Notes: generated from the letters alone by a model not told the origin. Shown: positions 10,501 through 22,449, counted from the stretch's first letter. The stretch is DNA of 64,000 nucleotides from Bacteroidales bacterium (GCA_028680705.1 JAQUJY010000004.1:10425-74424); one strand, 5' to 3'. Made by a program: numbers and translations.

Positions 10501-10871
10501 TAATAGTTGGTAAACTTACCTGTTGACCTGTTAAAAAAACTAAGCCCTTCCCAAGTACCAATCCAAAGATTCCCATTAGCATCCTCACATATTGTATTGA
10601 TGTTATTGCTGCAGAGCGATAAACTATCGAGAGGATTATTTCTGTACTTAGTAAATGAATAACCATCGTACCTGTTGAGACCATCCTGCGTACCAACCCA
10701 TAAGAAACCATGCTCATCAACCAGAAGAGTAGACACCCACGACTGCGATAGACCTGACTCAATATTCAGCATCTCAGCCTGTCTTTTACCGTGCAGAGTC
10801 TCTCCCCTAGCGTTTTGAACAATAGGAATAAACAGTAAAAGAATTATATACCACTTTATGAATCCTCTCAT
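7551..10871 (-). CDS. Two-component-regulator propeller (reg_prop) + Y_Y_Y + TM + SpoIIE/PP2C phosphatase
   Basis: Repeated GFLWVGTQDGLNRYD-type blades, C-terminal Y_Y_Y-like region, TM helix, SGDFYWINEI...AIDCTGHGVPGAFMS...DGMDVSF...FTDGYVDQFGG. Confidence 0.9.
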   Translation of the reverse strand: MRGFIKWYIILLLFIPIVQNARGETLHGKRQAEMLNIESGLSQSWVSTLLVDEHGFLWVGTQDGLNRYDGYSFTKYRNNPLDSLSLCSNNINTICEDANGNLWIGTWEGLSFFNRSTGKFTNYYHKLSDVKSISSNRIYSVYRDKQGVVWVKTLESLDRFNPESNTFDRFPHFYDPFTNPAFIDGYPIFEDTQGRFWVGSKDGLLLFDRGLGLFKRFSNDPGNINSLSSNNVRDIVEDGKGNIWIATNNGLNRLLDINRGFKRYHRQSDVSNCLLSNEINALYIDTKDVLWIASSKGVCTYKEGAGFSPVSKLVLNPETFSTSITSIAEDKSRVMWMGTFSGLIKLDVKEQKFPLYRKDQQGNNLFGNSMVGAIYEDIDGVLWVGTWNAGLYMLNRKTNGITKYSSQLNSPYKIVSDNIYVIYALLGGDVLIGTRDGVQVYNPLTKSFVDFFKLKGVDASSLFQYNRIYSILQDSDKNIWFGTRMGLFRFDGTTIEQYQHNPSDSTTLTSNEVYCIVQEGNTLWLGTLNGLNRLDISTGKVKRYTKGKVYSRGGLISSDIISLHLDGNDKLWVGTPSGLHVYDQSKDFFTLITEEDGLPNNIIYAIEEDDKGSIWVSTNWGIAKINPFNLSITSYGVSDGLQSYEFNLGASFKSSKGELFFGGISGLNAFFPDSISRSYSTPSLSFTQLEVVTPTQRVIIPLESRTEVIVKHPFSMISFEFAVLDFTHPERNKYMYKLEGFDEDWIPIDHKHFAIFSNIPEGEYTLRVIGANSDGVWNEIGKSISVIIKTQWWRTRYAIFVYGFSLLLFLFIFLRTRTRILRKTSRLLKEREVTMGDMEDQKEELLLQNKNITDSINYAKRIQEALIPSESHFKKILPQSFILLIPKDIVSGDFYWINEIDNRIFVAAIDCTGHGVPGAFMSIIGVELLRNIISVMGINDPAEILNLLDEGIRDTFSKTVNDEASNVKDGMDVSFCVIDKENRTLQFAGAFSNLYLIRDNRLKEIKGQRYTVGFSYDLEKPQFYSYTESIQQNDMIYIFTDGYVDQFGGPEDKKFKFRRFRHLLLSIHRYPLEVQKQQLLGSINQWKGENEQVDDILIIGIKPDLA

Positions 10872-10911
10872 TTCATTGTAGAGAAAAATAATCGAAAAAA
10901 AACTTCAAATT

Positions 10912-12816
10912 CTACTTGGATATTGCGCCATCCTGATTTACAATACCCAAAAACTGTGTTGATGGCGAATCAATAAAACCACCTAAACCTAACCTATCCC
11001 ACATACTATCCACCTTCTGAACTGTCTCCCTGCTCGAAGTAACAATATTTGGCCAATCCCTTTTAAAATTATCACTCTCAATGGTTTTTTGGGTTCCGTC
11101 AATAAAAAGGCAAGCAAACCTTACATCATCACATTCGGCATAAAAGCAATCACGTTCCGGATCTACATTTCCTGCTGTATACCAAGCTACAATTGGTATT
11201 CTATCTAAAGGTATTTCCTTGTCAACAATAACTATTATTTTAGGTAAACTCTCACCTAGTACACCTACAATGCTTTGCGCGAGAGCACGTACAACGCCAC
11301 CGTTTGATTTATCAATAGAGATTATAACTACTGATATCCCTTCACTCAACAAACTTACATTAAAGTCAGATAATCCCTCCGAAACTTGCTTAAGATGGGC
11401 AGAAACTTTCTCGGGATCCAAAACTATAGACTCAACTCCTATACTTTGCTCTTCGCTAAACTTTACTGTAGCATCAATTAATATTTTCCCTCCAATAGCA
11501 GGTTTATTGGATGAGTGGTCAAGTATATCTAAAGGTCCACGACTAATCAAGGTATCATATAAAGGATTATAATTTTTTGTAATAGCCCTTGCCACATCCT
11601 TGGTACAATGAACATCCACATCAGAATCGGTAACTATCATTATTTTATTAAACATCATTTGCCCTGCTCCCCAAAGACCATGGCCAACCTTATAAGCCTG
11701 CCCCGGATACGATTTTTCAATCTTTACTATCGCAATATTATGGGCAACGCCCTCTTCAGGCAAATTCATATCAACCACTTCTGGTAGCATTGCAATTTTA
11801 ATGGGGCTTATAAATATTCTTTCAGTTGCTCTAGCCATGTACTTATCCTCCATAGGGGGCACACCTACAATTGTAGCAGGATATATTGCATTACGCTTGT
11901 GAGTAATACACGTTACATGAAACCGAGGATACCAATCGGCAAGCGAGTAAAACCCCGTATGATCACCAAAGGGGCCTTCCCAAGCAAGATCATCACTGGG
12001 GTCAACATATCCCTCTATCACAATGTCGGCATCGTAGGGTACCTCAATATCAACCGTAATACCTTTTACCAGCCTAACCTTTTTGTTTCTTAAAAAACCT
12101 GCAAGTATATATTCATCGATATTGTCTGGCAAGGGAGCTGTAGCGGCATACGTATATACTGGATCTCCTCCTAATGCTACGGCTATTGGCATTTTCTTGC
12201 CAAGTTTTTTGTACTCATTGAAATGCCTTGCCCCTGTTTTGTGCCTATGCCAGTGCATACCCGTTAGCGCTTCGGTAAAAACCTGCATTCTATACATTCC
12301 TACATTCCTTATTCCTGTGTTGGGATCTTTGGTATTTACCATGGGTAAAGTAACAAACCTTCCACCATCATACGGCCAGCTTTTAAGAATAGGGAGAATA
12401 CTTAAATCGGGTTCACGATGCACAACCTCCTGACACTCGCCCCTCCCTGAAACAGTTTGAGGGAACCACTTGGCAACACGATTTAGTGTTGGGAGTATTT
12501 TTAGTTTCGATGTAAGCGAATGCCTAGGATGTGTAAGATGCTTAAAAAGTTCCTCGATTTTAGCGGCAGCGGAATCAAGGTTAAAAACTCCAAGTGCCAA
12601 AGCTATACGCTCATCTGAGCCAAAAGCATTTATTAGTACAGGAAAATCTGTCCCAGTATTCTCAAACAGCAATGCTTTGCCACCATCTTGTTGCTTACTG
12701 ATTCTATCAGTAACTTCGGCAATCTCGTAGATAGGATCAACATACTCTTTTACCCTAACTAACTGTCCTTTGCTATCTAAAGTTTTAACAAAATTATCTA
12801 ATCCACTAAATGGCAT
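10912..12816 (-). CDS. UbiD family decarboxylase
   Basis: GGRFVTLPMVNTKDPNTGIRNVGMYRMQV, EGPFGDHTGFYS, PPMEDKYMA. Confidence 0.85.
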   Translation of the reverse strand: MPFSGLDNFVKTLDSKGQLVRVKEYVDPIYEIAEVTDRISKQQDGGKALLFENTGTDFPVLINAFGSDERIALALGVFNLDSAAAKIEELFKHLTHPRHSLTSKLKILPTLNRVAKWFPQTVSGRGECQEVVHREPDLSILPILKSWPYDGGRFVTLPMVNTKDPNTGIRNVGMYRMQVFTEALTGMHWHRHKTGARHFNEYKKLGKKMPIAVALGGDPVYTYAATAPLPDNIDEYILAGFLRNKKVRLVKGITVDIEVPYDADIVIEGYVDPSDDLAWEGPFGDHTGFYSLADWYPRFHVTCITHKRNAIYPATIVGVPPMEDKYMARATERIFISPIKIAMLPEVVDMNLPEEGVAHNIAIVKIEKSYPGQAYKVGHGLWGAGQMMFNKIMIVTDSDVDVHCTKDVARAITKNYNPLYDTLISRGPLDILDHSSNKPAIGGKILIDATVKFSEEQSIGVESIVLDPEKVSAHLKQVSEGLSDFNVSLLSEGISVVIISIDKSNGGVVRALAQSIVGVLGESLPKIIVIVDKEIPLDRIPIVAWYTAGNVDPERDCFYAECDDVRFACLFIDGTQKTIESDNFKRDWPNIVTSSRETVQKVDSMWDRLGLGGFIDSPSTQFLGIVNQDGAISK

Positions 12817-12847
12817 GTTTGTTCACAGTTAATAAGAGGTGAATATA

Positions 12848-12885
12848 CAAAAAAGGGCTCAACCTTTTTATAGTTGAGCCCTTAA
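12848..12885 (-). terminator. Rho-independent terminator downstream of eno
   Basis: Minus strand: AAGGGCTCAAC...GTTGAGCCCTT followed by T-rich tract. Confidence 0.8.
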
Positions 12886-12902
12886 AAATACAGTGATTTT
12901 TG

Positions 12903-14266
<1,364 letters not shown>

Positions 14267-14298
14267 CCCTTCTATAGAGTAGTACTATTTAGAGATTG

Positions 14299-14916
14299 CT
14301 ATTCTGCATCCTCTTTCTTTTCGTCCGTATCTTTCTCGCCTTTGGCTTCAGTCGATTTAGGAGATTCAACAGTTTCACTCTTAACCTCTTTTACTTTTTC
14401 AACTGCTTCTTTTTTCTTTTCCTTAACCTCTGCGTCGGGGCTTTTTACTTCAGCAGTAACGTCATCAATAACTTTAGGCTCATCAGTTTTACCTGCTTTA
14501 CCTCTACGTGTGCGTTTTGCTTGCGGTTTTTCCGATTTAGTTTCGGATACGTAAGTTGTATTGTAGTCAACTAGCTCAATGATGCACATCTCAGCATTAT
14601 CGCCAAGACGAGTACCCGTTTTAAGAATACGCGTATATCCACCTGGTCTATCGCCTACTTTTACAGCTACATCACGGAAAAGCTCTGCAACTATTGCCTT
14701 ATCTTTTAAATGAGAAAACACTACTCTTCTTGAGTGAGTGGTGTCACTTTTACTCTTAGTAATTAGCGGCTCCACATAAATCCTTAGTGCTTTAGCTTTA
14801 GCAACTGTAGTGTTTATGCGCTTATGCTTAATTAGCGAACCCGCCATATTTGAAAGCATTGACTTACGGTGTGAAGATGTCCTGCTTAAGTGATTAAATT
14901 TCTTATTGTGTCGCAT
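14299..14916 (-). CDS. rplQ: 50S ribosomal protein L17 with long charged C-terminal tail
   Basis: [37 protein letters not shown]. Confidence 0.97.
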   Translation of the reverse strand: MRHNKKFNHLSRTSSHRKSMLSNMAGSLIKHKRINTTVAKAKALRIYVEPLITKSKSDTTHSRRVVFSHLKDKAIVAELFRDVAVKVGDRPGGYTRILKTGTRLGDNAEMCIIELVDYNTTYVSETKSEKPQAKRTRRGKAGKTDEPKVIDDVTAEVKSPDAEVKEKKKEAVEKVKEVKSETVESPKSTEAKGEKDTDEKKEDAE

Positions 14917-14921
14917 CGTAA

Positions 14922-15914
14922 TTATTCCTTGTCAAGTTTGTACTTTGTTGTATCCATACTGAAAGTTAAATTCATACCTTCCAGAAGGTCTTCAAGTTCG
15001 GTGAGCGATTTCTTTCCAAAGTTTCTGAACTTCAACAAATCGTTCTTATTAAACTTAACCAAGTCTCCTAATGAATCAACATCGGCAGCTTTGAGGCAGT
15101 TAAGCGCTCTAACCGATAGGTCGAGATCAACCAACTTGGTTTTAAGCAACTGGCGCATGTGGAGAACCTCTTCGTCGAACTCGTCATGTGCGTACTTATC
15201 ATCCGAGTCAAGAGTAATCTTTTCGTCGGAGAAAAGCATGAAGTGATGAATCAAAATTTTAGCTGCTTCCTTAAGGGCATCCTTAGGATGAATACTTCCA
15301 TCAGTAAGAATTTCGAAGATCAACTTCTCATAGTCGGTCTTTTGCTCAACTCTGAAGTTTTCTATCTCATACTTTACATTTTTAATAGGTGTATGGATTG
15401 AGTCAATAGGAATAATGCCAAACTCCACATCTTCTTCCTTATTTTCTTCAGCGGGAACATAGCCTCTACCCTTGCGGACAGTAACTTGAATGTCAAATTT
15501 AACATCTGGCTCCATCCTGCAGATCACAAAATCAGGGTTAAGCACTTTGAATCCGGTTAGGAAATTCGAAAGGAATCCTGCCTTAAACTCATTCTGTCCT
15601 GCTATTGAAATTGAAGCCTTTTCTTCCTCAATATCCTCTACAATTCTTTCGAATCGAATTTGTTTGAGGTTGAGAATAATCTCAGGTAGGTCCTCCACAA
15701 CTCCAGGTATAACTGAAAATTCGTGGTCGACACCTGATATCTTGATGGAAGTGATAGCAAACCCTTCAAGTGACGATAGTAAAATTCGCCTTAAAGAGTT
15801 ACCCACTGTAATTCCATAGCCTGGCTCAAGTGGACGAAACTCAAATCTACCAAAAGTTTCAGTAGAGTCGAGCATAATTACCTTATCGGGTTTTTGAAAT
15901 GCCAGAATTGCCAT
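14922..15914 (-). CDS. rpoA: RNA polymerase alpha subunit
   Basis: [29 protein letters not shown]-terminal alpha-CTD. Confidence 0.98.
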   Translation of the reverse strand: MAILAFQKPDKVIMLDSTETFGRFEFRPLEPGYGITVGNSLRRILLSSLEGFAITSIKISGVDHEFSVIPGVVEDLPEIILNLKQIRFERIVEDIEEEKASISIAGQNEFKAGFLSNFLTGFKVLNPDFVICRMEPDVKFDIQVTVRKGRGYVPAEENKEEDVEFGIIPIDSIHTPIKNVKYEIENFRVEQKTDYEKLIFEILTDGSIHPKDALKEAAKILIHHFMLFSDEKITLDSDDKYAHDEFDEEVLHMRQLLKTKLVDLDLSVRALNCLKAADVDSLGDLVKFNKNDLLKFRNFGKKSLTELEDLLEGMNLTFSMDTTKYKLDKE

Positions 15915-15926
15915 TCGGTTTATATT

Positions 15927-16535
15927 TTACTTGGAGTATAGTTCAACAATAAGCTGTTCCTTAATATTCTCAGGAATATCGGAACGCTCCGGATTATTTA
16001 AATATTTGCCTGCAAACTGTTCTTTGTCCCACTCCAGCCACGAGTATTTGGTGTGCCTTTCGGAGATTAAAGACTCAGTTATAGTCTCAAGTGATTTTGA
16101 TTTTTCTCTAACGCCAACTAAATCACCTCCCTTTAATGAATACGATGGGATATTAACCACGCTACCATTAACGGTAATATGCCTATGGCTAACAAGTTGA
16201 CGAGCAGCTGAACGTGTTGGAGCAATCCCCAAACGGAACACGACATTATCGAGCCTTGTCTCTAGCAACTGGAGAAGTATTTCGCCAGTTACTCCTTTCA
16301 TACGCTCAGCCTTTTTAAACGTATTAAAAAACTGCTTCTCAAGAAGCCCATAGGTAAACTTAGCTTTTTGTTTCTCAAGTAACTGAGTACCGTACTCCGA
16401 TACTTTTTTACGCCTTTTAGTTTGCCCATGCATTCCTGGGGGATAATTCTTCTTTTCTAGAACCTTATCGGGCCCAAAAATAGGCTCCCCTAACTTCCTT
16501 GCAATTCTAGTGGTTGGTCCAGTATATCTTGCCAT
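15927..16535 (-). CDS. rpsD: 30S ribosomal protein S4
   Basis: [17 protein letters not shown]...[10 protein letters not shown]. Confidence 0.98.
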   Translation of the reverse strand: MARYTGPTTRIARKLGEPIFGPDKVLEKKNYPPGMHGQTKRRKKVSEYGTQLLEKQKAKFTYGLLEKQFFNTFKKAERMKGVTGEILLQLLETRLDNVVFRLGIAPTRSAARQLVSHRHITVNGSVVNIPSYSLKGGDLVGVREKSKSLETITESLISERHTKYSWLEWDKEQFAGKYLNNPERSDIPENIKEQLIVELYSK

Positions 16536-16575
16536 TCCTCTTTAGTTTTATTATTCTGTGAAAACACCTCGGCAA

Positions 16576-16965
16576 TTACACTCTCCTCCGCTTAGGAGGG
16601 CGACAGCCGTTGTGTGGTAATGGGGTTACATCAACTATCTCAGTTACTTCAATGCCAGCAGAATGGATTGTTCGTATTGCTGATTCACGTCCTGAACCGG
16701 GTCCTTTAACGTAAACTTTCACCTTACGTAGACCTAGATCGAATGCTACTTTTGCACAATCACCAGCAGCAGTTTGAGCTGCATAAGGGGTATTCTTTTT
16801 CGAACCTCTAAATCCCATCTTGCCAGAAGATGACCATGAAATCACCTGTCCTGTACCATTAGTAAGAGTAACGATAATATTATTGAATGAAGAATGAATA
16901 TGAGCCATTCCCTGTGCTTCAACCTTTACAACTCTCTTTTTTGCTGATCCTGTTTTCTTTGCCAT
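16576..16965 (-). CDS. rpsK: 30S ribosomal protein S11
   Basis: [16 protein letters not shown]...[13 protein letters not shown]. Confidence 0.98.
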   Translation of the reverse strand: MAKKTGSAKKRVVKVEAQGMAHIHSSFNNIIVTLTNGTGQVISWSSSGKMGFRGSKKNTPYAAQTAAGDCAKVAFDLGLRKVKVYVKGPGSGRESAIRTIHSAGIEVTEIVDVTPLPHNGCRPPKRRRV

Positions 16966-16975
16966 AATCTATAAT

Positions 16976-17353
16976 CTATTTAGTAGCTTTCTTCTTGTTG
17001 GCAACGGTTTTCTTTCTGCCCTTACGGGTTCTCGCATTGTTCTTGGTACTCTGACCCCTTACAGGCAATCCAATACGATGACGAATACCTCTATAGCACC
17101 CAATATCCATCAAGCGCTTTATATTCAGTTGAACCGATGAACGAAGTTCACCTTCAACTTTATGGTTTTCATTAAGAACACTACGAATTTTATTGATATC
17201 GTCGTCGTTCCATTCGCTTACTTTGGCGTTTATGTCAACACCTGCGCCTTCAAGAATTTTGCGCGCACTGCTTCGCCCAATACCAAATATATAGGTAAGA
17301 GCTACTTCGCCTCGCTTGTTCTTGGGTAAATCAACACCTACTATACGTGCCAT
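16976..17353 (-). CDS. rpsM: 30S ribosomal protein S13
   Basis: [30 protein letters not shown]. Confidence 0.98.
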   Translation of the reverse strand: MARIVGVDLPKNKRGEVALTYIFGIGRSSARKILEGAGVDINAKVSEWNDDDINKIRSVLNENHKVEGELRSSVQLNIKRLMDIGCYRGIRHRIGLPVRGQSTKNNARTRKGRKKTVANKKKATK

Positions 17354-17392
17354 ATTATTTCCTTAAAAAAATTAGGGTACAAAGTTAATAAA

Positions 17393-17509
17393 TTATCCTT
17401 GGCGTTGTTTAAACTTCGGATTTTTTTTGTTAATCACGTACAAACGCCCTTTGCGCTTTACAATTATACAATCGTCACTGCGCTTTTTAACTGATGTTCT
17501 TACTTTCAT
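17393..17509 (-). CDS. rpmJ: 50S ribosomal protein L36 (not in ORF track)
   Basis: Read from reverse complement: [38 protein letters not shown]; in the conserved infA-rpmJ-rpsM position. Confidence 0.95.
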   Translation of the reverse strand: MKVRTSVKKRSDDCIIVKRKGRLYVINKKNPKFKQRQG

Positions 17510-17532
17510 CGTTACTTATTATTATCAATTAA

Positions 17533-17751
17533 CTATTTATAACGGAAAGTTATGCGACCCTTGGTCAAGTCATAAGGTGACATTTCAACCTTAACCTTAT
17601 CACCTGGCAGAATTTTGATATAATGCATACGCATTTTACCTGAAATATGGGCAGTAATTACATGTCCATTTTCTAACTCTACCCTAAACATTGCATTTGA
17701 TAGGGCTTCAATAATAATTCCGTCTCTCTCTATGGCAGATTGTTTGGCCAT
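17533..17751 (-). CDS. infA: Translation initiation factor IF-1
   Basis: [45 protein letters not shown]. Confidence 0.97.
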   Translation of the reverse strand: MAKQSAIERDGIIIEALSNAMFRVELENGHVITAHISGKMRMHYIKILPGDKVKVEMSPYDLTKGRITFRYK

Positions 17752-17766
17752 ATTACAACTTAAGTT

Positions 17767-18543
17767 TTATTTTAATTCATAGAACTCCTCAATGTACTTG
17801 AAGGTTGATAGCACATTGGCTTTCTCCTTCTGTACAACTACCGTGAGCTCAAAATGAGCCGAGGGTTTTCTATCGTATGTTCTAATAGTCCATCCATCGT
17901 CCTCTTGGTAGATATTCTTTGTTCCAAGGTTTATCATTGGTTCAATGCAAATTGCCATTCCTGATCGCAACTTAGGTCCTTTCCCTTTATTCCCATAATT
18001 TGGGACTTCGGGTCTCTCGTGCATTTCTTTGCCAATTCCGTGTCCAACTAACTCACGAACAACCGAAAATCCATTAGACTCGGCATGTCTCTGAACTGCG
18101 TGCGATATATCGCCTACCCTATTGCCATCAATAGCCATCTCAATTCCCTTATAAAGACTCTCCTCAGTTACCTTTAAAAGTTTTTTTACAGGGTCAGAGA
18201 TTGGTGGAACAGCAAAACTATAAGCAGAATCGCCATAAAGACCTTTATACTTTGTTCCGCAGTCAACAGAAACAATATCACCTTCTTTAAGTTCGTACTT
18301 AGACGGAATTCCATGAACAACCTCGCTATTTATAGAAATACAGAGAGTATTGGGATATCCATTGAATCCTAAAAACCCTGGAACAGCCCCATGATCTCTT
18401 ATGAACTGTTCTGCTATGCTATCGAGTTCAAGGGTTGAGACTCCTGGTTTAATATTCTTCCCTACCTCAGCCAGAGTGCGCGATACTAAATCGGCATTCT
18501 GTTTAAGGATATCAATCTCTTCTTCCGTCTTTATATTATGCAT
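17767..18543 (-). CDS. map: Type I methionyl aminopeptidase
   Basis: DHGAVPGFLGFNGYPNTLCISINSEVVHGIP...GHGIGKEMHERPEVPN. ATG at 18543 preferred over TTG at 18549. Confidence 0.96.
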   Translation of the reverse strand: MHNIKTEEEIDILKQNADLVSRTLAEVGKNIKPGVSTLELDSIAEQFIRDHGAVPGFLGFNGYPNTLCISINSEVVHGIPSKYELKEGDIVSVDCGTKYKGLYGDSAYSFAVPPISDPVKKLLKVTEESLYKGIEMAIDGNRVGDISHAVQRHAESNGFSVVRELVGHGIGKEMHERPEVPNYGNKGKGPKLRSGMAICIEPMINLGTKNIYQEDDGWTIRTYDRKPSAHFELTVVVQKEKANVLSTFKYIEEFYELK

Positions 18544-18568
18544 TACCAAAAGAACTTATGCTGGAACA

Positions 18569-19897
18569 TTACATTCCAGACTTTCCTTTAATCCTTCCTG
18601 TTTTCATCAATCCATCATAGTGTCTCATCAGCAAGTGACTCTCAATTTGCTGGAGAGTATCAAGTACAACACCTACTAAAATAAGTAATGAAGTACCTCC
18701 AAAAAACTGGGCAAATTGATTGTTAACACCCAATATTCTGGCAAATGCTGGTAGAATAGCAATTAATGCAAGAAAAATGGAACCTGGGAGTGTAATTTTC
18801 GACATGATATTATCGAGAAATTCAACTGTTTTACGTCCTGGTTTTACCCCTGGGATAAAGCCTCCATTCTTCTTCATATCCTCAGCCATTTGGTTAGGAT
18901 TGATGGTAACAGCAGTGTAAAAATACGTAAAAGCAATGATGAGCAAGGCAAACGTAAAGTTATACCAAAAACCGGTAAAATCTGAAAAAGCAGCCGCAAT
19001 ACCAGTAGTAGCACTTGTGTCAAAACTTGCAAGCATCATTGGGAGAAACATTAGTGCCTGTGCAAAAATGATAGGCATTACACCAGCAGAGTTAACCTTT
19101 AAAGGTATGTACTGGCGAACACCACCATACTGCTTGTTGCCAACTATCCTCTTAGCATACTGAACAGGAATCCTTCGGGTTCCCTGAACTAGCAGTATTG
19201 AGAACATGAAAACAACGAACAATATAACCATTTCTACAAGGAACATAACAAGTCCTCCGGCCATTTCCTCTGCTCTTTGAAAAAACTCAGCCGCTAAAGC
19301 AAAGGGTAGTCGTGCAATTATACCAATCATAATGATCAGTGAAATACCGTTTCCAATTCCCTTATCAGTAATTTTTTCACCAAGCCACATGATGAACATT
19401 GTACCTGCAATAAGGATAATTGTTGAGGAGATTGTAAAGTACACTCCTGTAAGAGCAAATGCGCTTGTTGGTAGTTGTGCATGAAGGTTAGCAAGATAAG
19501 CAGGCGCCTGAAGAACAAGAATAATTACCGTAAGATAACGGGTTATCTGGTTAATCTTTCTGCGTCCGCTCTCTCCCTCTTTCTGCAACCGCTGAAAGTA
19601 AGGAAGTGCAATACCTAGCAACTGTACAACAATTGAGGCCGAGATGTAAGGCATGATACCAAGGGCAAAAATAGATGCATTACTAAATGCTCCTCCCGAG
19701 AACATGTCCAAAAGGCCCATTATACCATCTGATGTCTGGCTTTTAAGGGCTGTCAACTCAGCGGGGTTAATACCTGGAAGTACAACAAAACTTCCTAAAC
19801 GATAAATCAGTAGAATACCCAAAGTATAAAAGATCCGATTTCTCAAATCTTCTATCTTAAAGATATTCTTTAGGGTTTCAAAAAAAGATTTCATCAA
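18569..19897 (-). CDS. secY: Preprotein translocase subunit SecY
   Basis: Multi-TM; VVLPGINPAEL, MPYISASIVVQLL, NGGFIPGVKPGRKT. Confidence 0.97.
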   Translation of the reverse strand: MMKSFFETLKNIFKIEDLRNRIFYTLGILLIYRLGSFVVLPGINPAELTALKSQTSDGIMGLLDMFSGGAFSNASIFALGIMPYISASIVVQLLGIALPYFQRLQKEGESGRRKINQITRYLTVIILVLQAPAYLANLHAQLPTSAFALTGVYFTISSTIILIAGTMFIMWLGEKITDKGIGNGISLIIMIGIIARLPFALAAEFFQRAEEMAGGLVMFLVEMVILFVVFMFSILLVQGTRRIPVQYAKRIVGNKQYGGVRQYIPLKVNSAGVMPIIFAQALMFLPMMLASFDTSATTGIAAAFSDFTGFWYNFTFALLIIAFTYFYTAVTINPNQMAEDMKKNGGFIPGVKPGRKTVEFLDNIMSKITLPGSIFLALIAILPAFARILGVNNQFAQFFGGTSLLILVGVVLDTLQQIESHLLMRHYDGLMKTGRIKGKSGM

Positions 19898-19898
19898 A

Positions 19899-20345
19899 TT
19901 ATAGTTTTACGGCTGTTCCCTGCACTGCTTCAATTGCTTCTACTGCTTTTTTCGAGAAGGCATGAGCCTTAACCTCTACCTTGGATGTTAATGTTCCATT
20001 ACCAAGAATCTTAACTAGGTCGTTCTTCGAAAGATACCCAGCATCGATTAAAGTTTGTGCGTCAATTGAAGTAATTCCACGCTTGTCTGCCAGTGTTTGT
20101 AAAACATCAATATTGATTGCTTTATACTCTTTGCGAAACGGATTTTTAAATCCAAATTTGGGAAGTCGTCGTTGCATAGGCATCTGTCCCCCTTCAAATC
20201 CGAATTTTTTGGAGTACCCTGAGCGCGATTTGGCGCCCTTGTGCCCCTTAGTTGATGTTCCACCATATCCAGATCCTTGTCCACGGCCAATTCTCTTGTC
20301 CTTATGGGTCGATCCGCTGGCGGGTTTTAGGTTGTGAAGTTCCAT
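19899..20345 (-). CDS. rplO: 50S ribosomal protein L15
   Basis: RIGRGQGSGYGGTSTKGHKGAKSRSGY...FEGGQMPMQRRLPKFGF. Confidence 0.97.
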   Translation of the reverse strand: MELHNLKPASGSTHKDKRIGRGQGSGYGGTSTKGHKGAKSRSGYSKKFGFEGGQMPMQRRLPKFGFKNPFRKEYKAINIDVLQTLADKRGITSIDAQTLIDAGYLSKNDLVKILGNGTLTSKVEVKAHAFSKKAVEAIEAVQGTAVKL

Positions 20346-20377
20346 ATCTTAATCACCGTTATAAAGGTTTCTAATCG

Positions 20378-20554
20378 CTATTGTTCTATACGAACAAGGT
20401 GTTTAACTTTCTCTACCATACCAAGAACATCGGGTGTTCCCTCACGCTCTACAGTGTGGTTAATTCTTCGAAGGCCAAGGGTATCTAATGTTGCCCTTTG
20501 ACGTTTGTTCGAGCCTATTCTGCTCTTAACTTGTGTAATTTTTATCTTTGCCAT
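20378..20554 (-). CDS. rpmD: 50S ribosomal protein L30 (not in ORF track)
   Basis: Read from reverse complement: [58 protein letters not shown]; between rpsE and rplO. Confidence 0.95.
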   Translation of the reverse strand: MAKIKITQVKSRIGSNKRQRATLDTLGLRRINHTVEREGTPDVLGMVEKVKHLVRIEQ

Positions 20555-20565
20555 ATCTCCGAATT

Positions 20566-21087
20566 CTATCCGTTAAACACTTTGTTAAGATCTACTCCTC
20601 TTATGGCAGCAACCGCATACGCATCGCGTAACTCTAGCAAGGCTGAAATAGTGGCTTTCACAAGATTATGTGGGTTTGATGACCCCTTAGATTTTGCGAG
20701 CACGTCGGTAATCCCAACGCTCTCTAGTACTGCTCTCATCGCACCACCTGCTTTAACGCCTGTTCCGTGTGATGCTGGCTTAAGAAAAACTCTTGCACCA
20801 CCATATCTTGCAACTTGCTCGTGAGGGATAGTTCCCTTGTAAATAGGTACTTTCACTAAGTTCTTCTTTGCATCCTCAATTCCTTTTGAAATAGCGGAGG
20901 TTATTTCACCCGCTTTCCCCAAACCGAAACCAACAATGCCATTCTCGTCACCAACTATAACGATGGCTGAGAAACTGAATGTTCTACCACCCTTGGTTAC
21001 CTTGGTTACTCTTTGTATTGAAACTAACCTATCTTTTAATTCAAGATCGGCTGTTTTCACTTTTCTCATACTTGTATTTGTAGACAT
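20566..21087 (-). CDS. rpsE: 30S ribosomal protein S5
   Basis: [39 protein letters not shown]. Confidence 0.97.
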   Translation of the reverse strand: MSTNTSMRKVKTADLELKDRLVSIQRVTKVTKGGRTFSFSAIVIVGDENGIVGFGLGKAGEITSAISKGIEDAKKNLVKVPIYKGTIPHEQVARYGGARVFLKPASHGTGVKAGGAMRAVLESVGITDVLAKSKGSSNPHNLVKATISALLELRDAYAVAAIRGVDLNKVFNG

Positions 21088-21093
21088 CGCTTA

Positions 21094-21453
21094 CTAGAAT
21101 TTAAGACCCCCTTCTCTTGCAGCATCAGCTAACTCTTTAACGCGTCCGTGGTAAAGATATCCATTACGATCGAAAACTACAGTCGTAATACCTTTGTCCA
21201 TTGCGTTTTTAGCCGCTAACTTGCCAACAAGGCGGGCTTGTTCGGTTTTAGTAATTTTTGCTTGTTCAGCAATTTCTTTCACTCGTGAGGAAGCAGATGC
21301 TAGGGTAACGGCGTTTACGTCGTCGATAACCTGCACGCTAATCTGCTTGTTGCTCCTGAATACGGAAAGTCTTGGTTTTTCTGGAGTACCAGAAATTCTC
21401 TTCCGTAATCTCATTTTTATCTTGAGCCTTCTCTGTTGTTTCTTTAGAGCCAT
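21094..21453 (-). CDS. rplR: 50S ribosomal protein L18
   Basis: [37 protein letters not shown]. Confidence 0.97.
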   Translation of the reverse strand: MALKKQQRRLKIKMRLRKRISGTPEKPRLSVFRSNKQISVQVIDDVNAVTLASASSRVKEIAEQAKITKTEQARLVGKLAAKNAMDKGITTVVFDRNGYLYHGRVKELADAAREGGLKF

Positions 21454-21474
21454 ATTACATTAACGTTTAACAGA

Positions 21475-22029
21475 TTATACACTAGCTGACTTACCAGACT
21501 TCCTGCGGACCTCTTCTCCGACAAAGCGGATACCCTTACCCTTGTACGGTTCTGGTTTACGTAACGAGCGAATTTTTGCAGCCACTGCTCCTAAAAGTTG
21601 CTTATCAGCACTTTTAAGCGTAATAATTGGGTTGCTCCTACGCTCGGTTTTAGTTTCAACTGATACTTCTTTAGGTAGTAGGAAATGAATATCGTGAGAA
21701 AAGCCAAGGCTCATTTCAAGCACTTGTCCTTTTGCCTCGGCTTTAAAGCCAACGCCAACTAACTCCTGTTGCACACTCCATCCTTCAGAAACACCAACAA
21801 CCATGTTATTGATTAAAGCGCGGTATAAACCGTGCATTGACCGATGCCGTTTCTGCTCAGTTGGCCTGGTGAGGACAAGTTCCTCTCCCTCAATCTTTAC
21901 GGTTATATCAGGATCGATAGCCTGAGATAACTCGCCTAGAGGGCCTTTCACGCTTACCACGTTATCTGAGCCAACGGAAACCGTTACTCCCTTGGGTAAG
22001 TTTACAGGTTTTTTTCCAATTCTAGACAT
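21475..22029 (-). CDS. rplF: 50S ribosomal protein L6
   Basis: MSRIGKKPVNLPKGV...KPEPYKGKGIRFVGEEVRRKSGKS. Confidence 0.97.
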   Translation of the reverse strand: MSRIGKKPVNLPKGVTVSVGSDNVVSVKGPLGELSQAIDPDITVKIEGEELVLTRPTEQKRHRSMHGLYRALINNMVVGVSEGWSVQQELVGVGFKAEAKGQVLEMSLGFSHDIHFLLPKEVSVETKTERRSNPIITLKSADKQLLGAVAAKIRSLRKPEPYKGKGIRFVGEEVRRKSGKSASV

Positions 22030-22050
22030 TTCAATTTGTCATTAATAGAT

Positions 22051-22449
22051 TTAGTATACATAGCAGAGCACTTCTCCGCCAATTTTTTGGCCTCGTGCTT
22101 CTTTATCGCTTAATACTCCCCTTGAAGTTGAAAGGATTGCAATGCCAAGGCCGTTTAGTACACGTGGTAGTTCGTCTACCCCAACATACTTTCTAAGACC
22201 AGGTCGGCTAACACGTTCGATGTGCTTTATCGCATTCGTCTTACTCTCTGGATGATACTTAAGCGCAATTTTAATAATACCCTGTTTATCGTCATCTTCA
22301 AATTTGTAATTTAGGATATACCCTTTATCAAATAAAACTTTGGTAATCTCCTTCTTAACATTTGAAGCAGGTATCTCAACGATCCGATGTTTCGCCATAA
22401 TGGCGTTTCTAACTCGGGTTAAAAAATCTGCAATTGGGTCAGTAACCAT
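22051..22449 (-). CDS. rpsH: 30S ribosomal protein S8
   Basis: [16 protein letters not shown]...[19 protein letters not shown]. Confidence 0.97.
   Translation of the reverse strand: MVTDPIADFLTRVRNAIMAKHRIVEIPASNVKKEITKVLFDKGYILNYKFEDDDKQGIIKIALKYHPESKTNAIKHIERVSRPGLRKYVGVDELPRVLNGLGIAILSTSRGVLSDKEARGQKIGGEVLCYVY

Noticed and set aside
7551-10871. Initial reading as a hybrid two-component histidine kinase because of propeller blades
   Set aside because: The C-terminus has PP2C metal-binding motifs (SGDFYW, DCTGHG, DGMD, TDG) and no HisKA/HATPase.
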